Positions 15,359 through 19,532 of a stretch of 19,532 nt of DNA are shown in pieces. A program made the translations under genes and the position numbers. The DNA comes from Bordetella parapertussis (GTDB taxonomy: Bacteria > Pseudomonadota > Gammaproteobacteria > Burkholderiales > Burkholderiaceae_B), in assembly GCA_945911685.1 (NCBI GenBank), contig CAMEAW010000045.1:1-19532 (forward strand). The letters run 5' to 3'. The notes below the pieces were generated by a model. The model worked only from the letters and a program-made list of their open reading frames with translations. It was not told the DNA's origin and did not search any database. Positions within the stretch are counted from its first letter, which is position 1. Every line of letters starts with the position of its first letter.

Positions 15359-15419
15359 GGCGTGGCGTTCGGCTGAGACCCACCCAACCCTTCGAACACG
15401 CACTCGGTGCTTTGCGCAC

Positions 15420-17387
15420 TTAAAGCTTAGCCCCATCAAGTTCGCCTGAAATCAGCTTTTTAGCGTCTGGCAGCATCTTCACTTTGTAACTTTCACGCAA
15501 AAGCTTCAGGGCGGCTTGCTCTTCGGCCGTACCCCAGGCCTGCGACAACTGGGCCTGTAATTGCGCGACCTGAGCGGCTTCTGGTGCAGGACCCGGCTCA
15601 ATCTTTGACAGCCACAGCACCGTGTACCCCTCGGGCCCTGCAACGCCTAAGAACCTTGGTAAAGGTGTTGCGCTTGCTGACATGACCGCTTCGAGCTGCT
15701 CGCGCGACAAGGCTTGCGCAGCCTGACGTGTAACGACCTGAACTGGGTCAAAATCTTTGGGCTCTGTGGCAACAGAGCCTTTAAGCAGATCAAGCTGTTT
15801 GATACCGGCGTCTTGCGCCGCTATTAAGGCCCGCTCGTTGGTCAGCATTGTGCGAAGCTGCTCGGTGACTTGGTCAAGCGGCGGGACTTTAGGCGCATGC
15901 ACCGCGCCCACGCGCAGGGCCAAAATCGTATCCGAGGCCAATTCGATGGCACCAGAGTTCATTTTGTCTTTCAACACCTCGGTTGAAAAGGCCGCTTGAC
16001 GGACTTTCGGGTTACCCAACAAGGTCTGCTCGGCCTCTGAAGGCAAGACCGCAGCACCCCGTTGCGCCACAGGTAAGAGCCCCTCACGCGTCAAGCCAGC
16101 AACTTTTCTAATTTCGATTCCGAGCGCATCGGCGATCGGCTTTAAGCTATCGCGCTGGTCATAAATCAAATTCGTCAGCTTGCCGGCCATGGTGGCAAAA
16201 CGCTCTGCCGCTAACTGCTTGCGGATCTCAACGACAATATCTTCTTTGACCTCGGCCAAGGGCTTAATGCTTGGAGCTTGGATATCAGTCACGTATAAAA
16301 CATGTACGCCGAAGGGGCTTTCAACGACACCCGACACTTCATCTTTCTTTAACTTAAATAAGGCCTCTTCAACTTGAGGCACCAACATATTTTTACTGAT
16401 CCAGCCCAAATCTCCCCCCTGATTGCCCGAGCCTGAATCTTGCGAAAACTCTTTGGCGAGTGCGGCAAAATCTTTGGGGTTTGCAGCCGCACGTTTTGCT
16501 AACTCAGCTGCCTTGGTTTGAATAACGGCTTTAGCTGCAGCATCAGCGCTGGCGGGCACCTCTAGCAGAATATGGCTGACCCGACGGCGCTCGGGTTGGC
16601 CGTAACGTGCTTCGTTTTGTTTATAAAAACTTTCAATATCAGCGTCTGAAATTTTGACGTCTTTTGAGGCGGCTTCTTCGTTGAGGACAATGTACTCAAT
16701 ATCGAGATTTTCAGGAATCACCAGTTTGGCTTGATTCGCGTCGTACCACGCCTTGATGTCTTCGGGCGATACCGTGATATTTTTAGCGTAAGCCTCTAGC
16801 GCATACACCTTACGCGCCACGCTACGTTGCTCGGTGATCAGAGCGAAAATCTTCTGACCAATGTCGGCAGGTACGCGCGCGGTTAAACCAATGGGCTGGA
16901 GCACCTGCGCCAAAGTTAAGTCACGACGTAAACCCTGCTCAAATGCGGTGGTCGTTAGCCCTTGCGCCGCTAAAGCCTGCCGATAGCGCTCGGGTGAAAA
17001 CTGCCCATCTTGTTGAACAGCCGGAATCGCAGCAATGCTGCGCCTGAGCGTTTCATCAGAGACTGAGTACGCACCCTTAGTCGCGGCAAGGGCGATCGCT
17101 CGTTGATCAATCAGTGTATTGAGCAGCTGCTCTCGAAATCCAGGCGTGTCAAAAGCGGCGGCATCGAACTGCGCGCCCAACATATTGCGATATTGTTCAA
17201 GCTGCGCGCGACGCGCGTTGTTGAACTCGCCTAAGGTGATGCCTTTGCCGTCAACCGTAGCCAGTTCGGGCTCGCTGGACATAAAGCTTGAATAGCCTTG
17301 CACGCCAAAGAACACAAACGACGGCAGGATCAAAAGAAGCAGAATTAACTGCATCCAGCGCTGGTGATTACGAATAAAATCAAACAT
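15420..17387 (-). CDS. ppiD: Periplasmic chaperone PpiD (SurA_N plus parvulin domain)
   Basis: A 655-residue inner-membrane-anchored periplasmic folding factor that meets proteins leaving the Sec translocon. One N-terminal helix (about 12-30) follows MFDFIRNHQRWMQ, typical of PpiD. A SurA-like chaperone region covers about 40-200, a single parvulin (PpiC) domain about 268-372, from RRVSHILLEVP through GDLGWISKNMLVPQVEEALF to SPFGVHVLYV, and a long helical C-terminal region. E. coli PpiD is about 623 residues with the same layout. Parvulin domains of PpiD are often inactive as isomerases, so the chaperone role is the safer one. The start at 17387 has no obvious ribosome site; an in-frame GTG at 17402 is a rival. 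It is divergent from ugpQ with 92 bases between. Confidence 0.93.
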   Translation of the reverse strand: MFDFIRNHQRWMQLILLLLILPSFVFFGVQGYSSFMSSEPELATVDGKGITLGEFNNARRAQLEQYRNMLGAQFDAAAFDTPGFREQLLNTLIDQRAIALAATKGAYSVSDETLRRSIAAIPAVQQDGQFSPERYRQALAAQGLTTTAFEQGLRRDLTLAQVLQPIGLTARVPADIGQKIFALITEQRSVARKVYALEAYAKNITVSPEDIKAWYDANQAKLVIPENLDIEYIVLNEEAASKDVKISDADIESFYKQNEARYGQPERRRVSHILLEVPASADAAAKAVIQTKAAELAKRAAANPKDFAALAKEFSQDSGSGNQGGDLGWISKNMLVPQVEEALFKLKKDEVSGVVESPFGVHVLYVTDIQAPSIKPLAEVKEDIVVEIRKQLAAERFATMAGKLTNLIYDQRDSLKPIADALGIEIRKVAGLTREGLLPVAQRGAAVLPSEAEQTLLGNPKVRQAAFSTEVLKDKMNSGAIELASDTILALRVGAVHAPKVPPLDQVTEQLRTMLTNERALIAAQDAGIKQLDLLKGSVATEPKDFDPVQVVTRQAAQALSREQLEAVMSASATPLPRFLGVAGPEGYTVLWLSKIEPGPAPEAAQVAQLQAQLSQAWGTAEEQAALKLLRESYKVKMLPDAKKLISGELDGAKL

Positions 17388-17479
17388 GAGGGATCGCACG
17401 CCAAGAGTCGAAGCGGGCAAAGTTTACCACTCGGTGCGTTATGCTTGCACCTTGGCTCATTTAGCCTTTGGATTTTTTC

Positions 17480-18223
17480 ATGCAGACTTTGCCACCCTGG
17501 CCCTACCCGCGCTTAGTTGCCCACCGCGGCGCCGGCAAGCTTGCCCCAGAAAACACGCTGGCGGCCATGCGAGTGGGTGCGAGCTTTGGCTACAAAATGG
17601 TCGAATTTGACGCCAAACTCAGCCAGGATCAGGTCGCCATCTTGCTGCACGACGCTGATCTTGAGCGCACCACCAATGGCCTTGGCCGCGCCGCTGACCA
17701 CCCCTACGCTGCCTTAGCGATGCTAGATGCCGGCCTTTGGTTTGATTCGGCTTCTCGTGGCGAACCTATCCCTACACTTGAAGCAATCGCCCGGTACACG
17801 CTGGCTCAAAATATGGCCAGCAATATCGAGATTAAACCGACGCCGGGTCTTGAGGCGCATACGGGCATGGCGATTGCCCGACAGGCCAACCGCGACTGGC
17901 ATGGTGCCTCGGTGCCCCCGCTGCTGTCGTCTTTTTCACTCACCGCGCTCGAAGCGGCCCAAAAAGAAGCTCCAAACTTGCCCCGCGGCTGGATTACAAA
18001 ACGACTAGATACAAACTGGCGTGAGACTCTAGCGCAACTGGGCTGTGTATCGATTCATCTGCATCATCTGTCACTCACAGAGTCGCTGGTCAACGAGATA
18101 CACGCCGCCGGCTTTCGCGTAGCGGCCTGGACAGTCAATGACCCCACCCGTGCGGCGACGCTTTTACAGTGGGGTGTTGATTCAGTCATTACCGATGCCC
18201 TTGACTTGATCGACCCTAAATAA
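17480..18223 (+). CDS. ugpQ: Glycerophosphodiester phosphodiesterase
   Basis: Cytoplasmic enzyme that hydrolyses glycerophosphodiesters such as glycerophosphocholine to glycerol-3-phosphate and the alcohol. The 247-residue length matches E. coli UgpQ. Key features are VAHRGAGKLAPENTLAAM (residues about 13-30) with the catalytic His and the metal-binding Glu, VEFDAKLS with the metal-binding Glu and Asp, LLHDADLERTTNG with the second catalytic His, NIEIKPT and the C-terminal WGVDSVITDALD. A TTG at 17468 would add four residues; ATG 17480 is used. The ugpBAEC transporter genes that accompany ugpQ in E. coli are not present, so it appears as a single-gene unit ended by the hairpin at 18235-18264. 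Confidence 0.94.
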   Translation: MQTLPPWPYPRLVAHRGAGKLAPENTLAAMRVGASFGYKMVEFDAKLSQDQVAILLHDADLERTTNGLGRAADHPYAALAMLDAGLWFDSASRGEPIPTLEAIARYTLAQNMASNIEIKPTPGLEAHTGMAIARQANRDWHGASVPPLLSSFSLTALEAAQKEAPNLPRGWITKRLDTNWRETLAQLGCVSIHLHHLSLTESLVNEIHAAGFRVAAWTVNDPTRAATLLQWGVDSVITDALDLIDPK

Positions 18224-18234
18224 AACGCGAGTAA

Positions 18235-18264
18235 AAATCAGGTAGGAGGCTTCTTACCTGATTT
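18235..18264 (+). terminator. Rho-independent terminator after ugpQ
   Basis: A perfect 10-bp stem, AAATCAGGTA (18235-18244) with TACCTGATTT (18255-18264), can be extended inward by three pairs. It starts 11 bases after the ugpQ stop, with A-rich sequence on the left and T-rich ATTTATCT on the right. It ends the ugpQ transcript and separates it from rlmJ. Confidence 0.75.
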
Positions 18265-18309
18265 ATCTAGATTAAACCTCGGGCGCTTGGCCTGATCACG
18301 GAGAACGAT

Positions 18310-19170
18310 TTGTTTAGTTATCGCCATGGCTTTCACGCTGGCAATCATGCGGATTTACTGAAGCACCTCGTGTTGGTGCATATTCTGCAGTATTTCAATC
18401 AAAAAGAGGTGCCGTACTCGTTTATTGATTTACACGCTGGCGCAGGACTTTACGATTTACAGGGCGATTGGGCGCAAAAAAACGGTGAGTTTGCCTCAGG
18501 GATTGGCAAGCTATGGGAAACCAAAAAAGCGGGCCCTCCGATGGTTGAGGCCTACCTAGAGGTCATTCGTAACCTGAATCCGGATGGTGAGCTCCGGCTG
18601 TACCCGGGGTCGCCGTGGATCGCACTTGAGTCGTGCCGCAGCCAGGATAAATTGCGCTTGTTTGAAATGCACCCAAGCGAGGCAGACATTTTGACCATGA
18701 ATCTTGAGCAACGCGGTTCACAAACGCTGAAGCAAACCACCCTTTATGAAAGCGATGGTTTTGCGGGCCTCAAAGGCCACATCCCACCACCTAGCCGGCG
18801 TGCAATCGTCTTGATGGATCCCTCGTACGAAGACAAAAAAGACTACCGGCACGTAATCGACACGGTCAAAGACGCGATCGTTCGGTTTCCGACTGGCTGC
18901 TATGCGGTCTGGTGCCCTCAGATACAGCGCCGCGAGGCACAAGAGTTACCCCGCCAACTTGAGCGTGCAGGCGCAAAAAATTGGCTGTATGCCAGCCTGA
19001 GTGTGCACAAACCCTCAGAGGATGGCTTGGGCTTACATGGCAGCGGTATGTTTGTGATCAATCCGCCCTGGACGCTTAACGCGGCATTAAAAGAGAGCTT
19101 ACCGTGGCTCGTCAAAGTGCTTGGGCAAGACGCCCGCGCGGCGTATAAACTTGATTTTCTTGAGCACTAA
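18310..19170 (+). CDS. rlmJ: 23S rRNA (adenine-2030-N6) methyltransferase
   Basis: A 286-residue Rossmann-fold methyltransferase that modifies A2030 of 23S rRNA with S-adenosylmethionine. The N-terminus [18 protein letters not shown] is diagnostic of RlmJ, followed by the cofactor motif [12 protein letters not shown] (about 39-50) and the catalytic motif DPSYE at 170-174 in [14 protein letters not shown], where E. coli has DPPYE. Length is close to E. coli RlmJ (280). The start codon is TTG at 18310, supported by the family N-terminus, which begins exactly there, and by GGAG at 18300-18303, six bases upstream; no ATG fits. It stands alone after the ugpQ terminator, and its stop codon overlaps that of the converging pseudouridine synthase gene. 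Confidence 0.95.
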   Translation: MFSYRHGFHAGNHADLLKHLVLVHILQYFNQKEVPYSFIDLHAGAGLYDLQGDWAQKNGEFASGIGKLWETKKAGPPMVEAYLEVIRNLNPDGELRLYPGSPWIALESCRSQDKLRLFEMHPSEADILTMNLEQRGSQTLKQTTLYESDGFAGLKGHIPPPSRRAIVLMDPSYEDKKDYRHVIDTVKDAIVRFPTGCYAVWCPQIQRREAQELPRQLERAGAKNWLYASLSVHKPSEDGLGLHGSGMFVINPPWTLNAALKESLPWLVKVLGQDARAAYKLDFLEH

Positions 19171-19532
19171 AACTGCTCGTCGGCGCGCAGATAGCGCCAC
19201 TGACCAACGGGCAAATCGGCCAGACGCACCTGACCAATTCGCACTCGCTTGAGCCCTAGCACCTTTAAACCGACCATTTCGCACATGCGGCGAATTTGGC
19301 GTTTTTTGCCTTCGTTCAAAATAAACTGTAGTTGATCGTCATTTTGCCAACGAACCTGTGCACGCTTGAGTTTTTTACCGTCGAGCGACAAACCTTCGTT
19401 TAGCAGCTCAAGCTTGGCGGGGGCTAAGCGCCCTTGCACGCGCACCAGATATTCTTTGTCGATTTCAGTATCGTCGCCGATTAATTGACGCGCCACGCGA
19501 CCGTCTTGCGTCATGACCAGTAAGCCGGTTGA
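19167..19532 (-). CDS. rRNA pseudouridine synthase, RsuA/RluB/E/F family (5' part missing)
   Basis: The C-terminal 121 residues of a pseudouridine synthase; the gene runs off the right edge, so the N-terminal S4 domain and the catalytic Asp motif are outside the window. Visible are [14 protein letters not shown], which directly follows the catalytic GRLD segment in the family, KEYLVRV, and the C-terminal [26 protein letters not shown] motif with [17 protein letters not shown] and the overall spacing recall RluF (23S rRNA U2604), but RluB or RluE cannot be excluded without the rest of the gene. It ends with a TAG that shares bases with the rlmJ stop. Confidence 0.9.
   Translation of the reverse strand, partial: STGLLVMTQDGRVARQLIGDDTEIDKEYLVRVQGRLAPAKLELLNEGLSLDGKKLKRAQVRWQNDDQLQFILNEGKKRQIRRMCEMVGLKVLGLKRVRIGQVRLADLPVGQWRYLRADEQF

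Noticed and set aside
15359..15419. Terminator between tesA and ppiD
   Set aside because: Only a five-base stem (GTTCG/CGAAC) with a loop of about 20 bases and no T-run.

Overview
The window looks like chromosomal DNA of a betaproteobacterium, most likely Burkholderiales close to the Alcaligenaceae. The basis is the gmk-rpoZ-spoT order, a 67-residue omega subunit very like those I know from Bordetella and relatives, and gammaproteobacterial-style ugpQ, rlmJ, tesA/ybbA and ppiD genes at roughly half GC. Coding density is high, and I see no rRNA, tRNA, insertion sequence, prophage or CRISPR array. No stretch over 300 bases lacks a gene. The longest gaps are 5374-5595 (nothing convincing in it), 3161-3349 (an FNR-type site) and 1686-1852 (a tandem repeat).

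Left part (1-3349): the tail of a haem-copper oxidase operon on the plus strand, with subunit III, a small subunit IV and a membrane-anchored cytochrome c. After a degenerate 36-bp tandem repeat come two minus-strand genes, a SCO1/SenC copper chaperone and a conserved two-helix membrane protein of unknown function. A perfect FNR/Anr palindrome sits between that pair and the next gene, so the SCO side may be oxygen-regulated.

Centre (3350-9760): an amidase-signature hydrolase, a short-chain dehydrogenase and a mercaptopyruvate-type sulfurtransferase, then the nucleotide block gmk-rpoZ-spoT. The block joins GMP kinase, RNA polymerase omega and the bifunctional (p)ppGpp enzyme, so guanine nucleotide supply, alarmone turnover and the polymerase subunit associated with ppGpp response are probably co-expressed.

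Right part (9757-19532): a serine-hydrolase lipoprotein, a two-domain protein of unknown function, an orphan TRAP-type binding protein, an EamA/DMT permease, the divergent ybbA/tesA pair with interlocked start codons, the periplasmic chaperone ppiD, ugpQ with a strong terminator, rlmJ, and the 3' part of an rRNA pseudouridine synthase leaving the window.

Several converging genes interlock at their stop codons (9757-9760, 11776-11805, 19167-19170). The gene content is mostly ordinary housekeeping. I did not find a clearly new multi-gene system; the points most worth checking are the 36-bp/12-residue repeat, the FNR-type divergent switch, the interlocked ybbA/tesA starts and the competing stem-loops at 13993-14042.
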